Shown in pieces: positions 53,066 through 61,883 of a DNA stretch of 64,000 nucleotides; the first letter of the stretch is position 1, and each line of letters opens with the position of its first letter. The stretch spans positions 3,410,001-3,474,000 of the forward strand of contig CBDHFM010000030.1 of NCBI GenBank assembly GCA_965262505.1. The letters run 5' to 3'. A program made the position numbers and the translations under genes. The DNA is from JACPPO01 sp965262505 (GTDB taxonomy: Bacteria > Acidobacteriota > Vicinamibacteria > Vicinamibacterales > UBA2999). The notes beneath the pieces were generated by a model. The model was not told the origin of the DNA. It saw only the letters and a list, made by a program, of their open reading frames with translations, and made no database searches.

Positions 53066-55828
53066 ATGCCGTCGCTTGCGCTGACGCCGCGCGGCCACCT
53101 CCTGTTCACCGTCGCGGACGACGCGCTCCACCCGCCGGCCGCGTTCTCGCGCAGGCTCGAGGACGCCTTCGGTCGTGGCTCGGGTCACGGATTGCTCGAG
53201 CTCGGCGCCGCCGAGGTCGGGACTGCCCTTCCACCAGACCTCGGCTACTGGCGCGACTTCGCCGCGCGGGTGGTCACGGCCATCTGCACGCATCCCGATC
53301 TCGATACGCACCAGGCGCCAATACCTGCGCCCGCGCCGACCGAGCTCGACGCACTCGCCGCGGCCGCGCCGCCGATGACTGGCACCGAGTACGTCACCGC
53401 CTCGGTCCTCGACGCGCTCTGGACCGCGACTGCGGCGGCGTTTCGATCCGAGCTCGCCGAATCGAAGGCGTCGGCCCAGACGTTTCTTCAGCGGAAGAGC
53501 CCCGCGTGGCATCTGGTCGGCCGCGTCCACTTCAACCTCGCCGAGAACCGTCGCGATGACGAAGCGCCGTTCGCATTTCTGGCGACCTACACGACCCAAT
53601 TGTCGACAGCGGCTAAGGCGCAGCATCTGCCGCTCGGCCGCGCACTGAGCGAATACGCAGGCGCCGCCAACAAGCCGCGCCTGCTCTCGCTGCTTCTGCC
53701 GGTCCAGCGCGCCGCCGCCGAGTGTCCGTGGCTGAACACGATGATTGAGGCGGGCGAAATTTATCACCCGCTGCGGTGGACGCCCGCCGAAGCGTTTCAA
53801 CTGCTGACGGACGTCCCCCGCCTCGAGGCCGCCGGCGTCGTCGTGCGGGTACCGACCGCATGGCGGGCCAATCGTCCACCCCGTCCACAGGTAACGGCCA
53901 CCGTCGGGAGCAAGCCGCCGTCTGGTCTCGGGACGGACGCGCTGCTCGACTTCAAGATGGGCGTCAGCCTCGACGGCGAACCGTTGACCAACGCGGAGAT
54001 TGAGCAGCTGCTCTCCGGGTCGAACGGCCTACACCTGGTGCGCGGACGCTGGGTCGAAGTCGATCGCGACAGACTGGGCCGGATGCTCGACGAGTTCCGA
54101 GCCGTGGAGACGGCCGCCGCGACGGACAGCCTGTCCTTCGGCGAAGCGATGCGCCTCCTGGCCGGCGCGCCCGTGTCAGGCGACATCGTGGCGGCCGCCG
54201 CGCCCGACTGGTCACGCGTTGTCGCCGGGCCGTGGCTGGCCAAGACGCTCGCCGACCTTCGCGATCCGGCCCTGCTGGCCCGACTGGATCCTGGCGCCGC
54301 GCTGAAGGCGACGTTGCGCCCCTATCAGCAGACCGGCGTGCGATGGCTGCATCTGCTCTCCAGCCTCGGCCTGGGCGCGTGCCTTGCCGATGACATGGGC
54401 CTCGGCAAGACGATGCAGGTGCTGGCGCTGCTGCTGATCCTGAGAGAGACGCCCGCCGCGAAAGACATGGGGCGTCGGGGCCCCGCGGGCGAAGCGGCGA
54501 CAATCGGCAACGGGGCCCGACGACCACAAGCTGACGAGACGCGGCGCACCAGCCTTCTGGTCGCTCCGGCGTCTCTCTTGGCCAACTGGGCTGCGGAGAT
54601 CGAACGCTTTGCGCCAACGCTCACCGCGCTCATCGCGCATCCGTCGGCGATGACCCGCGCGGAGCTGAAGACGCTCGATCGTGACCGGATTGCCGGCGTC
54701 GACCTCGTTATCACCAGCTACGGGTCACTGCTCCGCGCGCCCGCACTGCTCGCCATGCCGTGGCGCCTGGCCATCCTGGACGAAGCGCAAGCGATCAAGA
54801 CACCGGGCACCCAACAGACGCGGGCCGCCAAGCAGATCGATGCGCGGGCGCGCATCGCGCTCAGCGGCACACCGGTGGAAAATCGCCTCGGCGACCTCTG
54901 GTCGATCTTCGACTTTCTCAACCCCGGCCTGCTGGGATCCGGGAAGGCGTTCTCGACGTTCACCAAACGCCTGTCGTCACAGCCGCACACCCCGTACGCA
55001 CCGCTGCGCGCCCTCGTGCGTCCGTACATCCTGCGGCGCCTGAAGACCGACACGTCCGTCATCGCCGACCTACCGGACAAGACCGAGGTGCGGGCCTTCT
55101 GCCACCTGACGCGCAAACAAGCGGCGCTCTACCAGCAGTCGGTGGCCGAGCTGGCGGCCGAGCTCGAGCGAGCCGAGGGGATGAAACGTCGCGGCGTCGT
55201 GCTCGCGTCGCTGATGCGCCTCAAGCAGATCTGCAATCACCCCTCGCACTGGCTGGGCGATGGATCGTGGCGCGAGGCCGACAGCGGCAAGCTCACCAGA
55301 TTGCGAGAGATCGCGGAGGTCATTGCGGCGAGACAGGACAAAATGCTCGTCTTCACGCAGTTCCGCGAAATGACCACACCGCTGGCTGCGTTCCTCGGGG
55401 CCGTCTTCGGCCGCCCGGGCCTCGTCCTGCACGGCGAGACGACGGTCGGCAAGCGACAGCCGCTCGTGCGGCAGTTCCAGGAGGACGAACGCGTGCCGTT
55501 CTTCGTCCTCTCGCTGAAGGCCGGCGGCGCCGGACTCAATCTCACAGCAGCCTCGCACGTCGTGCATTTCGATCGCTGGTGGAATCCAGCCGTCGAGAAT
55601 CAAGCCACCGACCGTGCGTTTCGCATCGGCCAGACGAAGAACGTGCTCGTACACAAGTTCGTCTGCCGTGGGACGGTGGAAGAACAGATCGATCGACTCA
55701 TTGACGCCAAGCGCCAGCTCTCTCAGGATCTGCTTGAGGGCGGTGGTGAGGTGCTGTTGACCGAGATGGGAGACGACGAGCTGTTGAAGCTCGTCGCGCT
55801 GGATCTCCACGCCGCCTCCGAGGAGTGA
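53066..55828 (+). CDS. SNF2-family DEAD/DEAH helicase (920 aa)
   Basis: The N-terminal ~400 residues are the bacterial SNF2-associated region. The ATPase follows: CLADDMGLGKTMQVLALLL (Walker A, about residue 442), LLVAPASLLANWAAEIERF, LAILDEAQAIKTPG, LSGTPVENRLGDLWSIFDF, then the second lobe MLVFTQFREMT, LSLKAGGAGLNLTAASHVVH FDRWWNPAVENQATDRAFRI GQ. It translocates on DNA and probably remodels protein-DNA complexes. It is directly followed by its usual SWIM partner, with 2 bp between stop and ATG. Confidence 0.93.
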   Translation: MPSLALTPRGHLLFTVADDALHPPAAFSRRLEDAFGRGSGHGLLELGAAEVGTALPPDLGYWRDFAARVVTAICTHPDLDTHQAPIPAPAPTELDALAAAAPPMTGTEYVTASVLDALWTATAAAFRSELAESKASAQTFLQRKSPAWHLVGRVHFNLAENRRDDEAPFAFLATYTTQLSTAAKAQHLPLGRALSEYAGAANKPRLLSLLLPVQRAAAECPWLNTMIEAGEIYHPLRWTPAEAFQLLTDVPRLEAAGVVVRVPTAWRANRPPRPQVTATVGSKPPSGLGTDALLDFKMGVSLDGEPLTNAEIEQLLSGSNGLHLVRGRWVEVDRDRLGRMLDEFRAVETAAATDSLSFGEAMRLLAGAPVSGDIVAAAAPDWSRVVAGPWLAKTLADLRDPALLARLDPGAALKATLRPYQQTGVRWLHLLSSLGLGACLADDMGLGKTMQVLALLLILRETPAAKDMGRRGPAGEAATIGNGARRPQADETRRTSLLVAPASLLANWAAEIERFAPTLTALIAHPSAMTRAELKTLDRDRIAGVDLVITSYGSLLRAPALLAMPWRLAILDEAQAIKTPGTQQTRAAKQIDARARIALSGTPVENRLGDLWSIFDFLNPGLLGSGKAFSTFTKRLSSQPHTPYAPLRALVRPYILRRLKTDTSVIADLPDKTEVRAFCHLTRKQAALYQQSVAELAAELERAEGMKRRGVVLASLMRLKQICNHPSHWLGDGSWREADSGKLTRLREIAEVIAARQDKMLVFTQFREMTTPLAAFLGAVFGRPGLVLHGETTVGKRQPLVRQFQEDERVPFFVLSLKAGGAGLNLTAASHVVHFDRWWNPAVENQATDRAFRIGQTKNVLVHKFVCRGTVEEQIDRLIDAKRQLSQDLLEGGGEVLLTEMGDDELLKLVALDLHAASEE

Positions 55829-55830
55829 GG

Positions 55831-56790
55831 ATGAATTACGGCGACTACGACGGCTTCAGGCCCTACGTCTCGGTCGGCGCTCGACGGGCTCAGGCTGCGC
55901 GCGCACTGGCGAAGCTCAGGAAGAAGGGCCGCACGATATCGCCGGTTGTGATTGAAGGCCGCACGATTGCCCGGACGTTCTGGGGCGACGCGTGGTGCGA
56001 CAATCTCGAACGCTACGGCGACTACGCGAATCGGCTGCCGCGCGGACGGACCTACGTGCGCAATGGATCCGTGGTTGATCTGCAGGTCGGGCCTGGCCGC
56101 GTCACGGCGCTCGTCAGCGGTTCGACGATGTACGACGTGACGGTGACGGTCGGACCGGTGCCGCGAGCCCGGTGGCGCGCCCTCTGCAAGGATTGCTCGG
56201 GCGCCATCGACTCCCTCATCGAGCTCCTGCAGGGACGCTTCTCGAAGGGCGTCATGACGCGTCTCTGCCGGGAGAAGACGGGGCTGTTCCCGTCACCGAA
56301 AGACATCCGCTTCACGTGCAGTTGTCCGGACTGGGCGTCGATGTGCAAGCATGTGGCGGCGGTGCTGTACGGCATCGGCGCGCGACTGGATCAGCAGCCG
56401 GAGTTACTCTTCACGCTCCGCCAGGTCGATCAGCAGGACTTGATCGCGAAGGCCGGATCCGATCTGTCGAAACAACGTAAGGGATCCGCCGGCGCGAAGG
56501 TGCTCGCGAGCGACGATCTTTCGGAGATGTTCGGCATCGAGATGGCGCCGGCGACAGTGCTGAAGCGCGCCCTCGCCAGCGCGGCCGCGGCGAAGCCATC
56601 GACTGCGGCGAACTCGGACGTATCCTCCAGGCAGACAAGATCGACGAAGAGAGAGCCCACGTCCAAGCGCCGCGGCGGGAAGCCGCGTCTGACACCCGCG
56701 AAGCGACGAGCGATATCCGAGCGGATGCGTAAGTTCTGGGCCGCAAGGAGAGCGCTGTTGAAAAAGCAGAAGCCGTCCGAATGGTCGTAA
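55831..56790 (+). CDS. SWIM zinc-finger protein, partner of SNF2 helicase (319 aa)
   Basis: MNYGDYDGFRPYVSVGARRA begins a typical SWIM-family N-terminus (ARTFWGDAWCDNLERYGDYA NRLPRGRTYVRNG). The zinc finger is FTCSCPDWASMCKHVAAVLY (CxC...CxH). The C-terminus has a basic, AT-hook-like tail (SKRRGGKPRLTPAKRRAISE). ATG 55831 follows AGGAG. SNF2/SWIM pairs are conserved and co-translated. The precise role is unknown, probably DNA-bound complex formation. Confidence 0.9.
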   Translation: MNYGDYDGFRPYVSVGARRAQAARALAKLRKKGRTISPVVIEGRTIARTFWGDAWCDNLERYGDYANRLPRGRTYVRNGSVVDLQVGPGRVTALVSGSTMYDVTVTVGPVPRARWRALCKDCSGAIDSLIELLQGRFSKGVMTRLCREKTGLFPSPKDIRFTCSCPDWASMCKHVAAVLYGIGARLDQQPELLFTLRQVDQQDLIAKAGSDLSKQRKGSAGAKVLASDDLSEMFGIEMAPATVLKRALASAAAAKPSTAANSDVSSRQTRSTKREPTSKRRGGKPRLTPAKRRAISERMRKFWAARRALLKKQKPSEWS

Positions 56791-56802
56791 CCGCCGGCTC
56801 TG

Positions 56803-56961
56803 GGGTGCTTGCGCCATTCGCTGTTGGTAGTGCGACATTAAGACCTTACGGTGCAATAGATTACAGTCCAAAATGGCGCCTGTGACCGAAGCTGAGGCGT
56901 AAGCGCCCTTTCTTGCAAGGGGATACGTCCACATCACCAACAGCGAACGGCGCAAGCACCC
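56803..56961. mobile_element. 159-bp MITE related to the IS1-like element
   Basis: GGGTGCTTGCGCCATTCGCT GTTGGT (56803) and, complemented, GGGTGCTTGCGCCGTTCGCT GTTGGT (to 56961) match the 27-bp ends of the element at 51720-52936, with no coding interior. It is probably mobilised by that transposase. It lies immediately before the toxin gene and has removed the toxin's start. Confidence 0.85.
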
Positions 56962-57232
56962 GAATTTGACCCAGCTGAAGAGTGCCAAGAACCGTCGCGA
57001 ACGCGGGATCGGATTTGAGCGCTTCGATGACATGGACCTCGAAACCGCCATCAGTGTCGAGGACGCGCGGAAGGATTATGGCGAACGGCGTTTACGGGTG
57101 CTGGGTCACATTGAGGGCCAGCTTCATGCGGCAGTGATCACCGCGCGGGGCGACGCCGTGCGCGTGATCAGCTTGCGGCGAGCGAACACGAGAGAGGAAC
57201 GAGCGTATGCGAAAGAACGCCAGTCGCCCTGA
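56962..57232 (+). pseudogene. brnT: BrnT-family toxin, start lost to MITE, frameshifted
   Basis: Immediately after the MITE, GAA TTT GAC CCA GC reads EFDPA, the usual BrnT N-terminus. An extra T then shifts the frame, and the frame from 56966 (TTG start) continues KSAKNRRERGIGFERFDD to the typical VISLRRANTREERAYAKER. Deleting one T restores EFDPAKSAKNRRERG. BrnT is an RNase toxin neutralised by BrnA. Here it is probably inactive or poorly made. Confidence 0.75.
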
Positions 57233-57494
57233 CGTAGAGAATCCGGAATGGACCGCAGAAGAGATTCGCCAAGCACGGCCGTTGATGGACGTGTTGCCCA
57301 AGGAAACAGCGGAAGCCGTTCGCCGGTATCGAGGGCAGCGCGGTCCGCAGAAGCGCCCTACGAAGGAACTGGTCAGCCTGCGCGTCGACCGCGACGTCGT
57401 GGAGGCCTATCGCGCGACGGGCTCCGGCTGGCAGAAGCGAGCGAACGAGGCGCTACGCGTGTACGCCAAGAAGAGCGGTTTGACTGAAGAATGA
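57207..57494 (+). CDS. brnA: BrnA-family antitoxin (95 aa)
   Basis: ATG 57207 overlaps the toxin frame by 26 bp, as in typical brnTA operons, with GAGAGGAACGAGCG upstream. NPEWTAEEIRQARPLMDVLP is followed by the ribbon-helix-helix (RPTKELVSLRVDRDVVEAYR ATGSGWQKRANEALRVYAKK). It is intact. It would bind BrnT and repress the operon promoter, which the MITE has replaced. Confidence 0.88.
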   Translation: MRKNASRPDVENPEWTAEEIRQARPLMDVLPKETAEAVRRYRGQRGPQKRPTKELVSLRVDRDVVEAYRATGSGWQKRANEALRVYAKKSGLTEE

Positions 57495-58020
57495 AACCTC
57501 CCGCGTCGGGGAACCATGGTGCCGGCGGGTGCTCGGCACCACTCGACGGCCTCGCGTTGGCGTCGTTGTCGCCGGATCAGCACACGTCTGCGATCTCGTC
57601 GTCGAGATGTGCGACATCTGGCGCAACGTCGATGACGACTACGGCCCAACGATCCCCACGCTCTAGCCCGGCTGTACAGAGAAGGAGATCCCGCACACAC
57701 AGATGCGCCAACGTCTTTGGGTGGTGGGGTGCTCGGCCCGAGCCTAGCGTCGGTCCGAACCGTGCGAATAGGTCATGTTCGAGGACTGACACCTGGAACC
57801 CGAGGCCGATCGCCAGAGGCCCTCGGTTCGATTGCGATCGGGACGTCACTGAACAGGCGGTCCTCCTAGCGAGGAGCGTTGCCACAATGTTGCCACGACT
57901 GGGGTCGACTCGGGGGGACTCCAGGAGACTGGAGGGGACGACCGCATGGCTGGAACGTGATGACTGATATAGACTTGTTGCCAGAAGTCCTTTGCCATCA
58001 TCAACTTAGGAAATCACGTG
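57495..58020. other. intergenic; att-type non-coding DNA
   Basis: No firm gene. A minus-strand frame (57577-57885) contains CVRDLLLCTAGLERGDRWAV VVIDVAPDVAHLDDEIADV, which may be a remnant. The segment GGTCGACTCGGGGGGACTCC (57903) resembles GGTCGATTCGAGGGGACTC at 1739, the sort of DNA found between integrase genes and tRNA-type att sites. Confidence 0.4.
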
Positions 58021-58024
58021 GTTC

Positions 58025-58060
58025 GGGTTCGAATCCCTGCCTCACCGCCAATTCCCTCGC
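58025..58060 (+). repeat. tRNA-Ser-type 3'-end repeat, copy 1
   Basis: GGGTTCGAATCCC (T-arm) then TGCCTCACCGCCA (acceptor with CCA) and ATTCCCTCGC. The same 36 bp occur at 60128-60163 and a 20-bp part at 58132-58151. No tRNA 5' half precedes, so these are att remnants, not tRNA genes. Confidence 0.7.
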
Positions 58061-58131
58061 ATTCGCTCGGTCTTAGCGGCTCGGCAGGGCTTCAGGCATC
58101 GCGCGGCCCGCACGCTCGCCGCGACTCGGCA

Positions 58132-58151
58132 CGAATCCTGCCTCACCGCCA
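58132..58151 (+). repeat. tRNA-Ser-type 3'-end repeat, partial copy
   Basis: CGAATCCTGCCTCACCGCCA, one C shorter than the full copies. It directly adjoins the integrase remnant on the minus strand. Confidence 0.6.
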
Positions 58152-58155
58152 CTTA

Positions 58156-58290
58156 ACTTGTTCTCTCCGTCTCCTTGTCCGTGCCCGTGCTCTCCCGCAC
58201 GGGCCGGCCGCCCTGGTAGTACTTGATCCACCATGTCCGCATCTCCCGATACTCGCCGGACGGGAGTTTCCATTTCCTCACGTACAATGG
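58156..58290 (-). pseudogene. Tyrosine integrase N-terminal fragment
   Basis: LYVRKWKLPSGEYREMRTWW IKYYQGGRPVRESTGTDKET is the arm-binding N-terminus of a phage-type integrase. The frame stops at ERTS just before the partial tRNA-end repeat. The remaining protein is absent. Confidence 0.6.
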
Positions 58291-58465
58291 GCCAATCGGA
58301 ATGTCCGGAGAGACGAGGGTGAGCCGCACTACTTGAGGTTGCCCTGGGAGGGCAGTAGGCGTAAGGTCTGGCAATCGAGATAGGGAGCCTCGGAACGACG
58401 CGCGCGTGGTGCGGGTGATCTCGGATGAGGCAGACTCCGAGTGGGACATTTCGCGGAGGCGAAGT

Positions 58466-59785
58466 ATGAGCAAACGTGTGCTGGCGAATGCGGCGGGCTG
58501 TGCGGGTCTGCTGGCGATCCTCGCGGTGGGCTGTGCGGGCGGCGGTGAGCAGGGGCAGGCGGGTGAAGAAGGGATGCTGCCGGGCGAAGGATTCGCGGCG
58601 ATCCCTGGTCTGAAGGGCGGGCAGGACGTCTTCGGGCCGTACGACGTGGTGGAGAACTGGCCGAAGCCGATGTCGGAGAGCCTTCCCGACCATGAGAGCT
58701 GGACCTACTCGGTGACGATGGACGTATTCGCGGAGAGTCCGGACCGGGTACTCGTCGCGTCGCAGGGCGAAATACCACTTCTCAATCGGAGCGAAATGGA
58801 GACCGTCCGCCTTCCGGAGGTCGGGACGGGCCTTATTTTTCCGATCTTCCGGCTGCCGCTTCGGCAGGCGGGCGCCGGCGTCCCGCGGGTGTTGCCCTCC
58901 GAGTACGACCCAGGCTCCGACCAGCGAGGGCGCGTCGAGGGGGTGGACTTTCGATTTGAGCACAGCATCTTCGCCGTGGATCGCGAGGGCATGATCTCTG
59001 AGACCTTCGAGCAGTGGGACGACATCTGGGTGCGGCCGCATGACATCGAGATCAGCCCCTACGATCCGGAGAAGCACATCTGGATCGTCGACGCGGAGGG
59101 ACACTCGGTCCGCAAGTTCACCAACGACATGAGTGAGCTGGTGCTGACGTTGGGCACGCCGGGTGAGCCTGGCGAAGACGACACGCACTTGCGTCGGCCG
59201 ACGTTCCTGGTCTTCATGGATGCGAACACGATGTACCTGGCCGACGGGTACGACAACCAGCGCGTCATCAAGTACGACATGGACGGCAACATTCTGGGGC
59301 AGTGGGGCGAGACGGGCGAGAGCGGCGGCGAAACACGGCCAGGCTACTGGTACAACGTGCACGGCATCGGCGTCGATCCTACGAGCCGGGAGGTGTTTGT
59401 CAACGACCGTGAGAACAGCCGGGTGCAAGTCTTCGACGAGGATGGCACCTACCTGAGAGAGTGGACCTTCGATGCGGGGCGCAACCGTAGTTTGTCGCCG
59501 ATGGATATCCACAGCTTCATCGTCACCAGCGACCAGAAGCTGTGGGCTGCCGACCAGGGCACGCACAAGATCCTCGGCTACGACCTGGATGGAAACTTCC
59601 TGTACTCCTGGGGCAGCTGGGGCGAGTATCCCGGCGGGTTCTGGGGCGTGCATGGGCTCTCCACCGACACGGAGGGCAATTTCTACACGGCGTCGGTGAA
59701 CAACGGCCGCATCCAGAAGTTCGTGCCGCGGGAAGGCGCCAACCCGGAGTTCACGGTGGGCAGGCCGTGGCCGGCAGTCTGGTAG
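58466..59785 (+). CDS. NHL/6-bladed beta-propeller lipoprotein (PAL-like, 439 aa)
   Basis: ATG 58466 follows GGAGGCGA. The lipobox LAVGC in CAGLLAILAVGCAGGG marks a lipoprotein. The body has NHL-type repeats (PHDIEISPYDPEKHIWIVDA EGHSVRKF; MYLADGYDNQRVIKYDMDGN; GIGVDPTSREVFVNDRENSR VQVFDEDG; LWAADQGTHKILGYDLDGNF). The fold and motif order resemble peptidyl-alpha-hydroxyglycine amidating-lyase-type propellers common in Acidobacteriota. The activity is unproven. It lies between the two tRNA-end repeats. Confidence 0.8.
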   Translation: MSKRVLANAAGCAGLLAILAVGCAGGGEQGQAGEEGMLPGEGFAAIPGLKGGQDVFGPYDVVENWPKPMSESLPDHESWTYSVTMDVFAESPDRVLVASQGEIPLLNRSEMETVRLPEVGTGLIFPIFRLPLRQAGAGVPRVLPSEYDPGSDQRGRVEGVDFRFEHSIFAVDREGMISETFEQWDDIWVRPHDIEISPYDPEKHIWIVDAEGHSVRKFTNDMSELVLTLGTPGEPGEDDTHLRRPTFLVFMDANTMYLADGYDNQRVIKYDMDGNILGQWGETGESGGETRPGYWYNVHGIGVDPTSREVFVNDRENSRVQVFDEDGTYLREWTFDAGRNRSLSPMDIHSFIVTSDQKLWAADQGTHKILGYDLDGNFLYSWGSWGEYPGGFWGVHGLSTDTEGNFYTASVNNGRIQKFVPREGANPEFTVGRPWPAVW

Positions 59786-59904
59786 AACCTGACGTCTGCG
59801 GATAGTTACAGCGAGTTCGTGGAGGCCTGGGGCCGGCGGCTGAGGTCATCAGCCGCCGGCCAGCGTCTGGCAAAGCAGTCAGAGCCGTTATTCTTGACGC
59901 GCCG

Positions 59905-60035
59905 GGTGTTGCTGGTGTGCCCAGGTGTTGCGCAGGCCCAGTTCGGCGAGGGGGCGCCACCGGGATCTCCGGGCCGGGAGATCATTCACTTGACCGGGGA
60001 CCTCTATCGATTCCGTGGCGTGCGCCACCATGATC
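59905..60035 (+). pseudogene. N-terminal fragment of an exported MBL-fold protein (probable)
   Basis: VLLVCPGVAQAQFGEGAPPG SPGREIIHLTGDLYRFRGVR HH resembles the start of exported MBL-fold hydrolases (signal end AQAQ, then ...LTGDLYRFR...). The frame is lost just before the second tRNA-end repeat, so the gene seems cut by an integration event. Confidence 0.4.
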
Positions 60036-60127
60036 AAAGAAGGCGGCGGGGACGAGCCTGACTGAGCTTCAACCCTTTGTGACCAAAAGTCGCGCACCAT
60101 CACCGCGTTAGAGAAATTGCCGTTTAA

Positions 60128-60163
60128 GGGTTCGAATCCCTGCCTCACCGCCAATTCCCTCGC
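60128..60163 (+). repeat. tRNA-Ser-type 3'-end repeat, copy 2
   Basis: It is identical over 36 bp to 58025-58060, in the same orientation, 2,103 bp away. The pair probably are att sites of a small or decayed island. Confidence 0.7.
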
Positions 60164-60180
60164 GTTCGCCCAGCGTTGTC

Positions 60181-60414
60181 CTAGCGGAGACCGCGATAGA
60201 TGAGCCACAGGCCAAGGGCTGGCGCTAGCAGCCGAGCGACGCTGACGACGATGGCCGCTGGGCCGTCTGGTGACAGCAACCCGGAAAGGATCTCGTTTCC
60301 GGCGTTGATGTTGATCTGGATGGCGACGATCAGCACCGCGAGCCCCGCCAGCAGCAGCGTGGCACGAATCAGGAGTCCCCGCAGAAACGCTTTCAGCTGA
60401 TGGACCAATTTCAT
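60181..60414 (-). CDS. Small membrane protein (77 aa)
   Basis: MKLVHQLKAFLRGLLIRATL begins with an amphipathic helix. Two membrane segments follow (ATLLLAGLAVLIVAIQININ; AIVVSVARLLAPALGLWLIY). No family is recognised. It stands alone on the minus strand. Confidence 0.55.
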   Translation of the reverse strand: MKLVHQLKAFLRGLLIRATLLLAGLAVLIVAIQININAGNEILSGLLSPDGPAAIVVSVARLLAPALGLWLIYRGLR

Positions 60415-60469
60415 CGGGTACCAACTTGAGCATCTCGACCTCGTCGAGGCTGCGCTATCAGCTCATGGA

Positions 60470-60799
60470 TCAGCCCCAAAACACTCGGTGCCCCCGCCTC
60501 TCCAGCGCCTCCGCTACCGTCTTCTCCGCCGCCTCCGCGACCTTCCGCGTCGCCCACGGCCCGATCCCCTTCATTAGGTCGTATCGCAGCCGCACACCGA
60601 ACCTGTACGGCTTCGCCGCCGCGAGTTTCCCGCCCTTCTTGTGCTGCGCGAAGCGGTGTTCGGGGGTATGGGCGGTCTGCCCGACGTAGAGGGGGGCCAG
60701 CGCACAGGGCTTACGGATGCACGTGCGGGCGAGTTCGATGATGTAGACGTGGTATTTGCGAGTCGCAGGCTGCGACTTGGAGGTGTGGCGCGTTGGCAT
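60470..60799 (-). CDS. GIY-YIG-like nuclease domain protein (109 aa)
   Basis: From Met 60799 the frame gives YHVYIIELARTC, then ALAPLYVGQTAHTPEHRFAQ HKKGGKLAAAKPYRFGVRLR and KVAEAAEKTVAEALERRGHR V. The VYIIEL...LYVGQT pair replaces GIY...YIG, and the later Arg (HRFAQH) and Glu (EAAEKTVAE) fit the family. It is probably a small structure-specific nuclease. The longer upstream frame is not needed. Confidence 0.72.
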   Translation of the reverse strand: MPTRHTSKSQPATRKYHVYIIELARTCIRKPCALAPLYVGQTAHTPEHRFAQHKKGGKLAAAKPYRFGVRLRYDLMKGIGPWATRKVAEAAEKTVAEALERRGHRVFWG

Positions 60800-60935
60800 C
60801 GGGTTTAGCGTAGCGCCGCCGGAATCGAGAAAGGAACCGGATGGGGTGCACCACGCCCGTGACAGATGCTCTTGGCGCCGAGCACGAATGGGGCTGTCCG
60901 GGGTCAGGGCCCGTCTGGAGGTTCGGAGCGCGCGA

Positions 60936-61856
60936 CTAGCGGCCGGCCTCCCCTGACCGCGCCTCCTGGAGCGCGGTGGTCGCTTCCACTTTCGCTTCCG
61001 CGATCCACGCGCGGAACCGAGCCGGGTCGACGAACGGATGCGGATCGCCTGCCTGGCGCTGCTGGAGCCGGTCCACACGACTCCAGAATTCGGGATCCAT
61101 CTGGCGCCACGGGTGATTCACCACGCTGATCTCGACCCGGTCTTGCAGGCCCTCGATCCGCTCTATCGTCGCCATGAACTGCTCGGCCGCCTCCAGGCCT
61201 CTGGCCGGCGCCGATCCGCCGAACACGAACGCCACGTGGGGCGTGCCATTGTCGTAGACCGGGAACTCGTAGGAAATCGTGCCTGGCGTGTGACCGGGCG
61301 TCGCGTAGAACCGCAGCGTCGTGCCGCCCAGGGTCAGCGTGTCCCCTTCGCGAATAACCAGATCCCGGCGCGGCGCGTCCGCCCTCAACCGGCCCGCAGC
61401 GGCGGTCTCCTCCATGAAGACCCAGTCCTGCTCGCCCATGCCCACCGTGGCGCCATGGTCATCCTGGAGTGTCGTCGTGGCGCCCAGATGGTCGGCATGC
61501 GCCTGGCCGATGATCACGTACCTGACGTCGTCCGGGTCGAAGCCGAGTTCCCGTATGCTGGCGATCAAGTGATCCGCATAGCGCTGGTCGATCGCATCGA
61601 GCACGATCAGCCCATCGTCGGTGGTGATCAGCCAGCTCCCCGTGTAGCCGACGCCGATGTAGTAGAGGTTGTCGAACACCTTAAACGGCGGAACCCGCTG
61701 CAGTTCCTCGTTGCCGCGCTCCTCCTCGAGACCGGCGGCTACCGAAGCCCAGGTCTCCGCGCCGGCCGGCGTCTGACCTGTCGCCTCGACGGCGGTCAGC
61801 CCCAGCACCATCCAGCCAGCCGCAACCAGCCGCACCGTCTGATTCATGAGTCTCAT
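60936..61856 (-). CDS. Exported MBL-fold metallo-hydrolase, subclass-B3-like (306 aa)
   Basis: The signal peptide (VRLVAAGWMVLGLTAVEATG Q) is followed by the MBL fold: LITTDDGLIVLDAID, then IIGQAHADHLGATTTL (about residue 117), then FYATPGHTPGTISYEF and SVVNHPW. The usual HxHxDH is QxHxDH here, with Gln replacing the first His as in GOB-type enzymes. The fold could act as a beta-lactamase-like or other hydrolase. The substrate is unknown. Confidence 0.85.
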   Translation of the reverse strand: MRLMNQTVRLVAAGWMVLGLTAVEATGQTPAGAETWASVAAGLEEERGNEELQRVPPFKVFDNLYYIGVGYTGSWLITTDDGLIVLDAIDQRYADHLIASIRELGFDPDDVRYVIIGQAHADHLGATTTLQDDHGATVGMGEQDWVFMEETAAAGRLRADAPRRDLVIREGDTLTLGGTTLRFYATPGHTPGTISYEFPVYDNGTPHVAFVFGGSAPARGLEAAEQFMATIERIEGLQDRVEISVVNHPWRQMDPEFWSRVDRLQQRQAGDPHPFVDPARFRAWIAEAKVEATTALQEARSGEAGR

Positions 61857-61883
61857 AATGTTCCTTTCGAAGGCCCCTTCATA

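Noticed and set aside
57577..57885. 102-codon minus-strand frame
   Set aside because: Some stretches look protein-like, but there is no recognisable domain or start signal. Noted only as a possible remnant.
58000..58052. Complete tRNA gene ending in CCTCACCGCCA
   Set aside because: No 5' acceptor strand GGTGAGG, D-arm or anticodon arm precedes it; only the T-arm and 3' end are present. The same holds at 60128 and 1861.
58073..59653. 526-codon frame antisense to the propeller lipoprotein
   Set aside because: Shadow frame; the plus strand has a lipobox, ribosome-binding site and NHL repeats.
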